From Bacillota bacterium (GTDB lineage: Bacteria; Vulcanimicrobiota; JAJTBE01), in contig JAJTBE010000180.1 in NCBI GenBank assembly GCA_021287065.1, positions 1-47,011 of the forward strand: a stretch of 47,011 nucleotides of DNA, written 5' to 3'. The translations under genes and the position numbers were made by a program. The notes under the pieces are model-generated. The model was not told the DNA's origin and ran no database searches. It saw only the letters and a list, made by a program, of their open reading frames with translations. This document shows positions 32,704 to 41,297 of the stretch, piece after piece. How positions within the stretch are numbered: position 1 is the first letter of the stretch; every line of letters starts with the position of its first letter.

Positions 32704-33219
32704 TTAAACCTTATAGTTATGCGGTTCTATAGGCATGTTTACATAACCGCTCTTCGACTTTTTTCTGATTATCCATTCATTCATGTTAAAAATTACTTCA
32801 CCGGTATCTTCAGAGTGAATTAATTTGTTAAATAATTCGGAAAATACCATGAATGCAACTTTTACCTCTTCGGTCCTCGGTTCACCGCAAAAACCGCTCT
32901 GATACCTGAAATAACAGGCTTTTTCAGGATTTCTCGCATCAATGTAATAAATAAAATCATGCATGGTAGTTTCTGATGTCCCTGCAAACCAGGTAAATCT
33001 GCAATCCTGAAATACTGATTCCGACGGATTTTTTACAACGGGAGCAAGCCCCTGCCCGCTCCATATCTTACCCATGGAAGAAGCAGTGATTATCTCGTTT
33101 TCTTCCCGTCCTGTCCCATCAGCTTCTTTGAAAAAACATGATAAACCCGCTCCGGCATCTTCCGGCGGTGAGGGTATAAGATTAGAATCAAAACCGAGAA
33201 CTGATAATATCTGATCCAT
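32704..33219 (-). CDS. Unrecognised 171-residue protein
   Basis: The start MDQILSVLGFD is at 33219, with AGAGGA 7 bp upstream. The frame is open 84 codons further, but that part runs through repeat element E and is rejected. The protein looks globular, with no signal peptide or membrane helix. Features include FFKEADGTGREENEI near 28, CRFTWFAGTSETTMHDFIYYID in the middle and EVIFNMNEWIIRKKSKSG near the end. It has three or four Cys. No family was recognised. It lies 118 bp upstream of the separately promoted gene at 32166-32585. Confidence 0.65.
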   Translation of the reverse strand: MDQILSVLGFDSNLIPSPPEDAGAGLSCFFKEADGTGREENEIITASSMGKIWSGQGLAPVVKNPSESVFQDCRFTWFAGTSETTMHDFIYYIDARNPEKACYFRYQSGFCGEPRTEEVKVAFMVFSELFNKLIHSEDTGEVIFNMNEWIIRKKSKSGYVNMPIEPHNYKV

Positions 33220-33285
33220 AATGAATCCTCTGAGTTTCCTGTAAAAATATTTCCGGAAAACCGGTGTAATTATAACCCCAAACCC

Positions 33286-33530
33286 CAATGCCACTGAATT
33301 AGCAAATACCTCTCCAATCCCCAGTCCAATACTCTTGTTTTTCAAGGAGGGAGGTTCGGAGGGCAACCTCGCTTTTTTAAAAAAGCGTGGTTCCCTCTGA
33401 CGGTCTCTAAACCCCACGGTCCCCCGTCGGTCCCCAATTCCAAAGTTTTGGGATGGCGGGTGCCCGCCCACAGGGTGGGTGCGAGGAAACTTTTTTCAAA
33501 AAGTTTCCTCCGGGATCTGGCATTTCGGCA
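33286..33530 (+). repeat. Dispersed inverted-repeat element, copy E (right end altered)
   Basis: The left end CAATGCCACTGAATTAGC is intact and the hairpin AACTTTTTTCAAAAAGTTTC is present. The right end (ATTCATGGGCATTG) is not found where expected. It carries the GGCGGGTGCCCGCCC...GGGTGGGTGCG insert also seen in copy G, which defines a subfamily. Confidence 0.8.
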
Positions 33531-33589
33531 CGATTTTCAATCGATATCGGAAATCCTATAGGGGAGAGCCAATGTGCTCTCCCGCCATA

Positions 33590-33812
33590 ACCAATCGCCA
33601 ACCGCCAGCAAACCTCATAACCACAAGCTTCGTCTACGATCGTAGGAGGGGTTTGCAACCCCGACGCGGACCCGCAGGTCCGCCCACGCCGCAACCAAAA
33701 TCCCAAATTCCCCAATTGCACGGCAACCCCGGCCTACGACTGCCGGATTGCAGGCGTCCCCGCCTGCTCCGGGGTCCATACCCTATGGCCAAACGCCAGC
33801 AACCCCAAATAA
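33590..33812. repeat. GC-rich composite repeat
   Basis: A GC-rich block unlike its surroundings. It is bounded by GCCAACCGCCAGCAAACC (near 33597) and GCCAAACGCCAGCAACCCC (near 33788) as rough direct repeats. Inside are GCGGACC-CGCA-GGTCCGC and the TGCCGGATTGCAGGC-CGCCTGC unit also found at 30409. No coding frame is convincing. From 33813 to 34066 nothing further is recognised. Confidence 0.5.
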
Positions 33813-34066
33813 CTCCAACCTCATACACTTGTTATTCGTGGAAGACAGAATCCCACAACCACGGGCCAGAACCATTTTATTTCCTGTTTATAGGATTTAC
33901 CCCAGAACCAAAATCATTAATTTAGTCTGGTTTTATCTTTTTCCCTGAAAAATGTCTCTGTGAAAAAGATTTTTATACAATCTCTTAATCCATGGGCATT
34001 AATCCCTGACCTGCTTCAGGAAATCAGATTCAACCTCCTGAATCATCGGAATGGAATTCCATAGAT

Positions 34067-34105
34067 CAAAAAGGTTTGGGATAAATTGTTTCTTATCCCA
34101 AACCT
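34067..34105 (-). terminator. Rho-independent terminator of the clostripain-like gene
   Basis: A 13-bp perfect stem (AGGTTTGGGATAA 34072-34084 with 34093-34105) is followed on the minus strand by TTTTT. It lies 40 bp past the stop at 34146. Confidence 0.9.
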
Positions 34106-34145
34106 GTATTCATGCCTTGTTATGCTGTCCAAATTCCAAAGCGGA

Positions 34146-36068
34146 CTATCTGCCCTGCATTCCACCCTGTTCAGGCAGCTTGTTTACAATTCCGTCCACC
34201 ATGTTTCCATAAGCGCCGAGATCGATTGGCGGTTCAAGGTTGAAGGCGTCCATCATTGTTTTTACTTCCGGTTCTCTGGTGAAATCCATCTGAGTTTTCA
34301 GTTCTGCAACTTTTTTCTCTTCGATTTCGAGTTCCGCTTTCAGTTTTGCCTTTTCTTCTGGAGCAACATTCGGATCTGCAAGCTGTTCCTTGATTTTCAC
34401 CGTCTTGCGGTAGCTGTCCATAAATCCCTGAACTGTGGGTTTTGGAACATTGTTTATGGCTGTTTTAAGCCTGTCGGACCAGCCTGAGTCTTTGGCAAAT
34501 TTGCCAACATAGTCATTATATCTGGGAAGCATAAACGCCACATCCACGCCGCTGTCGGGACCCCAGAATGTGAGGCCCTGTGAGCCTTCCATTCCCACTC
34601 CCTCATGCTGTTCGTTGATGATGGATTTTTTCAGAGCTTCCTTTACACCTGCTGCTGCGTCTTTTACTTCCTGAGGTATTGTCGGGCTGGCTGCGATGTT
34701 GTCCATCATTCCGCCAAGGTCTCTGATTTTATCGTAAAAACCGAATACCTGAGAAGGGTTGAATGCTGTTGATGCGTAGTTTTTAGCATCCTTAACCGCT
34801 GTGAAAAGCTCTTTGTCGCTCACATTATGCTTAGTGCATTCTTCATTGAAAAGCTTAAATGCGTCTTTAAGGCCGTCAAGCTGTTTGTTGTCAACTGCTG
34901 TCAGTGTCAGATACGCTTTTTTCCAGGGGGCGAATTCGGGGAAGTTATTCTTGACATCGAGGTTTTCCTCTCTGTAAGCTTCCACAAATTCCTTCGAGAA
35001 TTTCATCGCATCGAAAGGCTTCCCTTCCTTTGCATCTTTCTGAAGTCCGCCGATGATTCTTGTCCAGTCGTCAAAAATCCCTGTGGTCGCATAATTTTCA
35101 GAAGCTATGGAAATGTCAGCAGCATCCTTCATCTCATAGAGGGATTCTGCATTGCCCATATAGCAGGCGTTCATAATAAGATCACTGATTTTATCGCTTC
35201 TGCCTGTTTTTGCATTGGCATCTTTAACGCCGTCCGCAATAGCGGGTCCCATCTGAGCCGGAGGCATAGCTGAAGCGCCGAGCCAGGCTCCGCCGTGTGC
35301 CATAACTACCAGAACATAGTTCTTAGCCGGATATTTCTGCATTCCCCAGGATACAAAATCCTTCAGTGTCTGAGGGTCTTTTATCGCAGTTGAGGGATCC
35401 AGAATCTCCGTGGGCTGGCTTGCAAAAACCTTATTGGCGGCTACCGAATCATCGAGATGTTTTGTAGCATCGTCAATCTCTTTACGAAAAGCCTGATTCT
35501 TCTCAGAACCGGGATTTTCAATGTAATCAGCCATTCCGAGCTGTTTTGCTTTATCAAAATATTTAAGTGCCGTTGTTCTGTCGCCTTTTGACCAGTATTC
35601 ATCACCGATGCAGTAATAGAGCACCGGATTGTTTGGGATTTTTTCCTCGAGTTTGTGATATTCGGCAACGGGCACATCAAGGTTTGTGTGAAGATCATGT
35701 TTTACTTCGTATCTTCTTGCGCCTGACCAATCATTATCCACGGGAATATGGGATTCCCCTTCGGTCTTGGGCTTATAGGGGTTTCTTCCAAGTTCGGAAA
35801 CCACATTGACATTAGCGTCTGATCCGGCTCTCTCCAGATCCAGCATTGTCGCTGCCGTTCTGGGACCTATATCGTCGTACTGGCCGTTCATATAAAACAG
35901 AACCGTAAGTTCTTTTTCAGGGGCTGCAGGCTTATTGCCGCCAATCTCTACCTTATCATTGATAACCGGTGATGTTTCATCTGATTTTTTAAGACCACCG
36001 TTTATGGGAGGCGCTGAAAGCCCCCGTGTTGATGCTGTATTGAGATTTCTTATTGAGTCCACGGGCAT
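34146..36068 (-). CDS. Clostripain-like cysteine peptidase (C11 family) with inserted TPR-like helices
   Basis: 640 residues; AAAGGGG lies just upstream of the ATG at 36068. C11 peptidases cut after Arg or Lys using a His/Cys pair, here His258 (VVMAHGGAWLG) and Cys302 (IMNACYMGNAES). Strand one reads ELTVLFYMNGQYDD (53-66). Between it and the His lies an unusual insertion (about 135-215) that looks like a TPR pair (YYCIGDEYWSKGDRTTALKYFDKA). The C-terminal 70 residues are a charged coiled coil. There is no signal peptide: the first 50 residues are disordered with INDKVEIGG at 36-44, a motif resembling the N-terminus of the GH13 protein at 43053. It is monocistronic, with promoter and terminator. 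Confidence 0.88.
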   Translation of the reverse strand: MPVDSIRNLNTASTRGLSAPPINGGLKKSDETSPVINDKVEIGGNKPAAPEKELTVLFYMNGQYDDIGPRTAATMLDLERAGSDANVNVVSELGRNPYKPKTEGESHIPVDNDWSGARRYEVKHDLHTNLDVPVAEYHKLEEKIPNNPVLYYCIGDEYWSKGDRTTALKYFDKAKQLGMADYIENPGSEKNQAFRKEIDDATKHLDDSVAANKVFASQPTEILDPSTAIKDPQTLKDFVSWGMQKYPAKNYVLVVMAHGGAWLGASAMPPAQMGPAIADGVKDANAKTGRSDKISDLIMNACYMGNAESLYEMKDAADISIASENYATTGIFDDWTRIIGGLQKDAKEGKPFDAMKFSKEFVEAYREENLDVKNNFPEFAPWKKAYLTLTAVDNKQLDGLKDAFKLFNEECTKHNVSDKELFTAVKDAKNYASTAFNPSQVFGFYDKIRDLGGMMDNIAASPTIPQEVKDAAAGVKEALKKSIINEQHEGVGMEGSQGLTFWGPDSGVDVAFMLPRYNDYVGKFAKDSGWSDRLKTAINNVPKPTVQGFMDSYRKTVKIKEQLADPNVAPEEKAKLKAELEIEEKKVAELKTQMDFTREPEVKTMMDAFNLEPPIDLGAYGNMVDGIVNKLPEQGGMQGR

Positions 36069-36140
36069 GCCCCTTTCGTAGTTTAATTGTTTATTGGTAA
36101 AGTAAAAAAATATTACACTGGTACCAATCTCACGAACCCT

Positions 36141-36149
36141 ATTATATCA
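36141..36149 (-). promoter_or_regulatory. Extended -10 promoter of the clostripain-like gene
   Basis: The minus strand reads TGATATAAT about 73 bp before the ATG. No good -35 was seen at the right spacing. Confidence 0.55.
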
Positions 36150-36220
36150 CATGTTCTGTCAGGCTTTTGTTAAGAAAATGTTAAATAAATACAAATTGAA
36201 GCTGCTGTGCCACCCTTATG

Positions 36221-36513
36221 GGCAATGCCACTGAATTAGTAAAACCTGCTCCAATTTCCAGCCGAATACTCCTGTTTTTCAAGGAGGGAGGTTCGGAGGG
36301 AAACCCGCTTTTCCAAAAAAGCGTGGTTCCCTCTGACGGTCCCCAAATCCCCGGTCGGTCCAAATCCCTTGGTCGGTCCCCAATTCCAAAAGTTTTTGGA
36401 TGGAGGTCCGGAGGAAACTTTTTTCAAAAAAGTTTTCTCCGGGAACTGGGCAAACAGCTATAATACTCGTGAGCAATCAGACTAATCCATGTCTTAATTC
36501 ATGGGCATTGCCC
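36221..36513 (+). repeat. Dispersed inverted-repeat element, copy F (best preserved)
   Basis: Ends GGGCAATGCCACTGAATTAG and CTTAATTCATGGGCATTGCCC are near-perfect inverted repeats of about 20 bp. TTAT flanks both sides, within CCCTTATGGG at 36213-36222 and 36511-36520, as expected of a target duplication. The interior has two GGTCGGTCC units and the AACTTTTTTCAAAAAAGTTT hairpin. It fills most of the gap 36150-36588. Confidence 0.88.
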
Positions 36514-36539
36514 TTATGGGACTCTTTCCGAAATAAAAA

Positions 36540-36558
36540 TGCCGGAACCAATCCGGCA
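36540..36558 (-). terminator. Terminator of the coiled-coil membrane protein gene
   Basis: TGCCGGA pairs with TCCGGCA around a 5-nt loop, followed on the minus strand by TTTTT. Confidence 0.85.
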
Positions 36559-36588
36559 AAATACAATCTTTTCTGATTCCCTCTGTGG

Positions 36589-37887
36589 TTAATCGTCTTC
36601 GCTGAATTCTCCGGCTAATGCTGCATATTTTTCATAAGGTTTCATAAATGCCGGTTCAGCATTGATTTCCTTCCAGCTTATGGCATTGTGGATAGCTTCA
36701 AGGTTCTTCTTTACCGACCCCATTACTCCCGGAATCGGAAGGGGCTTTATGCCACTGGCCTGCGCCCTCACAGGCTGCTCCTGAATCTGCGTTGTTACTG
36801 CAGAAGCTATTGTGCCTGCGGCAGTTCCCAGTGCAGCAGTATAAGGTGATGCTTTCTCCGCTGTTTTCTGAACTTTGCCTGTGATATCGGCAACAGCTTT
36901 CACTGCAGCTCCGCTGACTGCCATACTCGCTGCTTTCTGCAGGAATTTGTTCGTATCTTCATGTGCGGTCTGCTTTAATCTGTTTGCATCCTGAAGTGCA
37001 GCAGCTTTCAGCTTTTCAGCTTCCATCTTTGCCGCCCGTTTTATTCTTTCAGCTTCCTGTTTAGCCGCTTCCACTTCTCTGTTCAAACCTTCCTGAGCCT
37101 TCTGCAATTCCCAGGCTGTGTCTTTTTTATATTCCTGAAGTCCCTGATATGCTTCGCTCATACCGGAATTATCCTGCTCCAGTGCCTGCGTAACATCTCT
37201 GACAGTATTTGTCGCAGCGGTTTTTGCTTTGTTATATTTATCTGCAATCAGTGGTGCAGCCTGCCTGATGTCCTTTCTGGCAGTGTCCTTTATTTCCTTA
37301 TAGTTTTCTTCCACTGTATTCCTGATGGTATCAACAGCTCTTTGTTTAAGTGATGTATAGGGCACTCCCCCTGAATCGGTTTTCGGCATTTTATCTATAA
37401 CCGACTTAACCGCACCATAAGTGGCGGTCCCTGCTACTGCAGTCATTGCTATCTCTTTGAGTCTCTTTTCGAAGAAATCCATATCCACCATATCCCTGAG
37501 CTGGACATCGGGGAATAATGAACGGAGTTTGTCAATTTTCACATATTTATACAGATCGTCTTTTTTTACGCCTTTTGCAAGGGCTTGCATATCAAAACAT
37601 TCGTTAATCTGCTCTTTGGACATGTTAAGTCTGATCATATTCCAGTTGATTGGAGGACGTTTAACTTCCGCCTGGGGATACGAGTAAGGAGTTGAATATG
37701 TAGTCCCTGTGGCCTTTTTCGCCTGTTCCTGTTTCAACTCATTAAGAGCATTGCTGAGATCCGTTGCTCCCTGGGAGCCTCCCACATTCTGTGCGGATTT
37801 AAACACGGAACTGACAACACTGACTATAATGATCAGCATAAAAATAAAGAAAAAGAATCCACAAGCGTCAGCCGGTAGTAAAACCAT
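36589..37887 (-). CDS. Single-pass membrane protein with long Ala/Lys/Glu helix region
   Basis: 432 residues from the ATG at 37887, 7 bp after GGGGGA. The frame is open 60 codons further, but that stretch contains the promoter. There is one N-terminal hydrophobic helix (about 8-30, FFFFIFMLIIIVSVV). A polar region with INWNMIRLNMSKEQINECFDM follows, then a hydrophobic patch (IAMTAVAGTATYGAV near 170). From about 200 to 350 there is a long Ala/Glu/Lys/Gln-rich helix like coiled-coil or LEA-type proteins (VEAAKQEAERIKRAAKMEAE). A second Ala/Gly-rich patch (near 375) precedes a conserved-looking tail. No family was recognised; an envelope or structural role is plausible. Confidence 0.7.
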   Translation of the reverse strand: MVLLPADACGFFFFIFMLIIIVSVVSSVFKSAQNVGGSQGATDLSNALNELKQEQAKKATGTTYSTPYSYPQAEVKRPPINWNMIRLNMSKEQINECFDMQALAKGVKKDDLYKYVKIDKLRSLFPDVQLRDMVDMDFFEKRLKEIAMTAVAGTATYGAVKSVIDKMPKTDSGGVPYTSLKQRAVDTIRNTVEENYKEIKDTARKDIRQAAPLIADKYNKAKTAATNTVRDVTQALEQDNSGMSEAYQGLQEYKKDTAWELQKAQEGLNREVEAAKQEAERIKRAAKMEAEKLKAAALQDANRLKQTAHEDTNKFLQKAASMAVSGAAVKAVADITGKVQKTAEKASPYTAALGTAAGTIASAVTTQIQEQPVRAQASGIKPLPIPGVMGSVKKNLEAIHNAISWKEINAEPAFMKPYEKYAALAGEFSEDD

Positions 37888-37939
37888 AAGACTTCCCCCT
37901 TCCGAAAACTCCGATGAGTTTTTTCCAGCAATCACTTTA

Positions 37940-37968
37940 ATTATACCACTGCATTCCGCTATTGAAAA
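37940..37968 (-). promoter_or_regulatory. Promoter of the coiled-coil membrane protein gene
   Basis: Minus strand: TTTTCA, a 17-bp spacer, then TATAAT preceded by TGG (extended -10), about 50 bp before the ATG at 37887. Confidence 0.65.
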
Positions 37969-38148
37969 TGTATAATTCTGCCTATATGATTCCAGCTTTC
38001 CAAAAATAATGCTGTTTTCATATGTAACCCTTCTTCTTACTTCCAGAGAATGATGTAATCCCGTCATTATGCAGTTGCTTCTTCAAAAACAGTATGAAAT
38101 TTCAATCTGCGGATTCAACTCCGTTTTTTTTACTTTTTCCATAGCCCC

Positions 38149-38178
38149 TTTACTGTTATTGGGAAACAGGGATATAAT
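38149..38178 (+). promoter_or_regulatory. Candidate promoter of the 140-residue protein gene
   Basis: TTTACT, an 18-bp spacer, then TATAAT (38173-38178), about 115 bp before the ATG at 38298. Confidence 0.5.
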
Positions 38179-38259
38179 TTGTGGTTGTAAATTATATTGA
38201 AGGGTATTTGGCGAAATAAAAGAAATATCCTTTAACAGGTATCTTCGCCTGATTAAATG

Positions 38260-38279
38260 TATGTCCGGTTCTGGACATA
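38260..38279 (+). promoter_or_regulatory. Inverted repeat just before the ribosome site
   Basis: TATGTCC-GGTTCT-GGACATA, a 7-bp palindrome ending a few bases before TGGAGGT. It could be an operator or an RNA hairpin controlling translation. Confidence 0.4.
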
Positions 38280-38297
38280 TCTCCTGGAGGTAAAAAA

Positions 38298-38720
38298 ATG
38301 GATCATCTCGATCCGCTTTCAATGAGAGGTTTTCAGCCCCCTGTTACAGCTGAACTCGCCGCGGAAGTCAAAAAGAAATCGAAATCCACAGAGATGGACA
38401 AAGATAATGAGCTGGATGAATCCGGTGATATTTTTACATTGAGCGAAGATACACAAAGCCTGCCCGATAAGAAAAAGGCAGCTTTTCTGGATGAAGCGAA
38501 ATCAGAAATATCAAAACTCGATAGTGAATCAGAAAATTTCGTGGATCAGGCTACACAAAAACTTGTTAATTCAGCCCTCAAAAATGAATATGGCAAAAAA
38601 TTCACAAATAAAAAAGAATTCAAAGTAATGGAAGAAGCCCTTACTCAGCAGATTCTCAGAGATCCCCGCTACAGAACCATCATTGAAGGATTTTTGGGAA
38701 AGATGCAGGAGTCAGAATAG
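38298..38720 (+). CDS. Small acidic/charged protein, unrecognised
   Basis: 140 residues with a strong TGGAGGT site 8 bp before the ATG. Highly charged and soluble, with no signal peptide, membrane helix or Cys. Residues 1-65 look disordered (KKKSKSTEMDKDNELDESGD). Residues about 66-138 look helical, with a compact end (EALTQQILRDPRYRTIIEGFL). The 3' end overlaps the convergent M16 gene by 41 bp. No family was recognised; the layout (disordered head, short helical tail) would fit an adaptor. Confidence 0.7.
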   Translation: MDHLDPLSMRGFQPPVTAELAAEVKKKSKSTEMDKDNELDESGDIFTLSEDTQSLPDKKKAAFLDEAKSEISKLDSESENFVDQATQKLVNSALKNEYGKKFTNKKEFKVMEEALTQQILRDPRYRTIIEGFLGKMQESE

Positions 38721-39954
38721 AAATCGCATAGCTCTGGGGTTTCAGGAATTTTTCCGCCGCTCTTTTCACTTTCTGTCTTGTAATGAGTTTTACGCGCTCG
38801 GAATATTCGTCTATAATTTCAGAACCGATTCCCATAATTTCATAATATGCAAGCTTCGAAGCCATTGATGCGTTGCTCTGAAGCCCAATTTCAAATAACC
38901 CAAGATGGAATCTCTTTGCCCTGACCAACTCATCGTAAGAAACGAGCCTGGTTCTGAGTCTGTCCACTTCCTCAAGGAGTGCGAGCCTTGCCCGCTCTTT
39001 GTGGTTGTATGCAGTAAGAATATATGCTTTGAAAATGCCGCTGCTGAGGAAACCGGAGTATGAGGAACTCACCGAATATGCAAGCCCCTGTTTGTCTCTC
39101 AGTTCAACAAACAATCTCGAACCCATGCCGGAAAGAACCTGATTGAGTACCGAGAAAGTATAATAATCTTCTGATGATACCGAAGGAGCCTGAAATCCTA
39201 TGGTTATGGCTACCTGTTGTTTGTCGTTTGTTTCTGTGCCTTCACGCACATTTTTGATGGGATTTTTGACATCTCCCGGATCCGGTAAATCTCCGCATTT
39301 GTCAAAAGAGGAAAACTTGCTTTCAAGAACACTCAGGGCATAATCAGCGCTTATATCTCCCACCATTGCTATAACCATGCTGTTTGGGCAGTATGTTCTT
39401 CTGAAATAATCAAGAATCGCATCTCTGGTTAAAGCTTCAACCGACTGTATGGTTCCATTTGAAGGAAGAGCATAGGGATGTCCGGAAAAAACAAGTTCCT
39501 CGCATTTTTCCATGCAGTAGGGGAGGACATCATCCTTTTCCTTATGGATCTCATCAAGCTGGTTCAGTTTTTCTTTCTCAAATTCCGATTCTGCAAATGA
39601 AGCTTCAGTCATAACCTTGAAGAAAAGTTCGAAGCCTCTGTCGAAATGGCGCGATAATGTTTTCAGGTGAAGTCCGCAAAGGTCTTTGCCGTATGATGAA
39701 TAAATCTTTATGCCCCAGGTTTCCAGTATCTGATGCAGTTTGTCAGAATCAAATTCTCCCGCTCCCCTTGTAACGAGTCTTTGTACAAGAGAAGTTATGC
39801 CGTTGTTTTCAGCTGTTTCCGTCCGCATTCCGCCGATAAAATAAGCTGTAACCGAAACAGTAGGCATGGAGTGGTCTTCCCTGATTAATAGCTTAATACC
39901 GTTGGGAAGTTGATGTTTAATTGTCTGTACCGGAATAGTGGAGTTTTTTTCCAT
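38680..39954 (-). CDS. M16 peptidase-like protein, inactive partner (no HxxEH)
   Basis: 424 residues; GAAGGTG lies upstream of the ATG at 39954. It has the M16 two-lobe pattern (LPNGIKLLIREDHSMPTVSV at the start, RLFVELRDKQGLAYSVSS near 290), but the zinc site is lost. Where HxxEH is expected the protein reads SLVQR (Ser55, Gln58, Arg59). The Arg/Tyr pair in the second half (ELRDKQGLAYSV), known from inactive M16 partners, is kept. With the active protein encoded 38 bp upstream it probably forms a heterodimeric peptidase like other bacterial M16 pairs. No signal peptide was seen. Confidence 0.9.
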   Translation of the reverse strand: MEKNSTIPVQTIKHQLPNGIKLLIREDHSMPTVSVTAYFIGGMRTETAENNGITSLVQRLVTRGAGEFDSDKLHQILETWGIKIYSSYGKDLCGLHLKTLSRHFDRGFELFFKVMTEASFAESEFEKEKLNQLDEIHKEKDDVLPYCMEKCEELVFSGHPYALPSNGTIQSVEALTRDAILDYFRRTYCPNSMVIAMVGDISADYALSVLESKFSSFDKCGDLPDPGDVKNPIKNVREGTETNDKQQVAITIGFQAPSVSSEDYYTFSVLNQVLSGMGSRLFVELRDKQGLAYSVSSSYSGFLSSGIFKAYILTAYNHKERARLALLEEVDRLRTRLVSYDELVRAKRFHLGLFEIGLQSNASMASKLAYYEIMGIGSEIIDEYSERVKLITRQKVKRAAEKFLKPQSYAISILTPASFPKILQ

Positions 39955-39992
39955 GAGCTTCTTTCACCTTCGCAAAAATTATTATGCTAATC

Positions 39993-41297
39993 TTATTTGG
40001 CAGGTTTGTATATACCTATTGTGCAGTTTTCCGGAACCAGATATTTGGCTGCAGCCGTCATTGCCTCTCCCGGATCCACACCCACAAGTCTGCGGATGAA
40101 TTTTTCAACCAGCATGTAATCGCCTTTGATTTCCGCAAAACCTATTTTTCTGCCCTGTCCTTCGACGGTTTCCTGTCCGTATATGTATGAGGATTCGTTC
40201 AGATTCTTGGCTCTGATGAATTCTTCCTCGGTGAAACCATGCTTTGCAAGTTCCTTTATCATCTCCATAATCACTGCTTCAGCCTCTCCAAGATGTTCCG
40301 GGGGCATTTCAGCTTCGATTATGATTACTCCGGGATCTTTCTGGGTGTATGAATAGGCGCAAATCCTGCTTACGAGCTTTCTCTTTTCCCTTAATTCCCT
40401 GTAAAGTCTGGAAGATTTTCCTTCTCCCAGAATGGAAGCCAGAAGCGTGCAGGCATAAACTTCCCTTTCAAACACTGAAGGAATATGGATTGCTATCTGA
40501 AGATGTCCGGTGAGAACATTGCCTTCCATCTCAAACCGGCGCATCTCTTTCTGCTGAGGCTCTTTCGGTGATGGATTTCTTGTGGTTTTGCCTTCTTTCA
40601 ACTTACGGTATGTTCTTTCAATCCGCCGCAATACATCCATACTGTCTATGTCTCCCACAGCCAGAAGGAATGTGTTGTTGGGCCTGTAAAAATTGTTATA
40701 ATAACTTCTCAGATCCTCAGTGGTCATCTGGTTGAGCGTATCTTCAAAACCGATGATGGGTCTGCCGTATCTGTGCCTTGTAAATGCAGCGCGGAAAAGC
40801 TTCTCGCTGAGGTAGTCGGCGGGATAATCCTTGGACATTTTAAGCTCTTCAAGAATAACATTGCGCTCCTTGTCAAGCTCCTTCGGATCCATCAGCGGGT
40901 TGAAAATTGCATCAAACTGAATCTCAAGGGCTTTCTGCAATGCTTTTCCCGGAAGAACCATCCAGTAGGATGTGCAGTCGAAAGATGTAAATCCGTTGAG
41001 ATATCCGCCGAGGGAATGTATTTCCTGAGCAATCTGCCCGACTTGCCGCTTTCTTGTGTTTTTAAAAAGCATATGCTCAACAAAGTGTGACATACCGGCC
41101 TGTTCATCGGTTTCATCTGTTGAGCCTACTCTCGCCCATAAAGAGAGAAAAGCCACTTTCGAAGGATAAACTTCTTTTGTTAAAACAACCAATCCGTTTT
41201 CCATTACATAACGGTTGATCTCCGATGCCAGTGTTGCAAAGGGAGCTTCCGGTAAAGGGCCGTCAGGCTTAGGGTTAAACGGGGTTTTTTCTGTCAT
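39993..41297 (-). CDS. M16 zinc peptidase, catalytic subunit
   Basis: 434 residues. The ATG at 41297 has AAGGTGA 5 bp upstream; an ATG 10 codons earlier lacks a site. The inverted zinc motif HFVEH is present (His71, Glu74, His75 in GMSHFVEHMLFKNT). The distal Glu lies in ERNVILEELKMS, about 75 residues later, as the family requires. The first gene of a two-gene unit with the inactive partner. M16 enzymes degrade peptides in a closed chamber. No signal peptide is visible (the N-terminus MTEKTPFNPKPDG is polar), so a cytoplasmic place is likely. Confidence 0.93.
   Translation of the reverse strand: MTEKTPFNPKPDGPLPEAPFATLASEINRYVMENGLVVLTKEVYPSKVAFLSLWARVGSTDETDEQAGMSHFVEHMLFKNTRKRQVGQIAQEIHSLGGYLNGFTSFDCTSYWMVLPGKALQKALEIQFDAIFNPLMDPKELDKERNVILEELKMSKDYPADYLSEKLFRAAFTRHRYGRPIIGFEDTLNQMTTEDLRSYYNNFYRPNNTFLLAVGDIDSMDVLRRIERTYRKLKEGKTTRNPSPKEPQQKEMRRFEMEGNVLTGHLQIAIHIPSVFEREVYACTLLASILGEGKSSRLYRELREKRKLVSRICAYSYTQKDPGVIIIEAEMPPEHLGEAEAVIMEMIKELAKHGFTEEEFIRAKNLNESSYIYGQETVEGQGRKIGFAEIKGDYMLVEKFIRRLVGVDPGEAMTAAAKYLVPENCTIGIYKPAK

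Noticed and set aside
33220-33471. 84-residue N-terminal extension of the gene at 32704-33219
   Set aside because: The extension is translated from repeat copy E; the ATG at 33219 has a proper AGAGGA site.
37888-38067. 60-residue N-terminal extension of the coiled-coil membrane protein
   Set aside because: It overlaps a good promoter (37940-37968), and the ATG at 37887 has GGGGGA and leads directly into a membrane helix.
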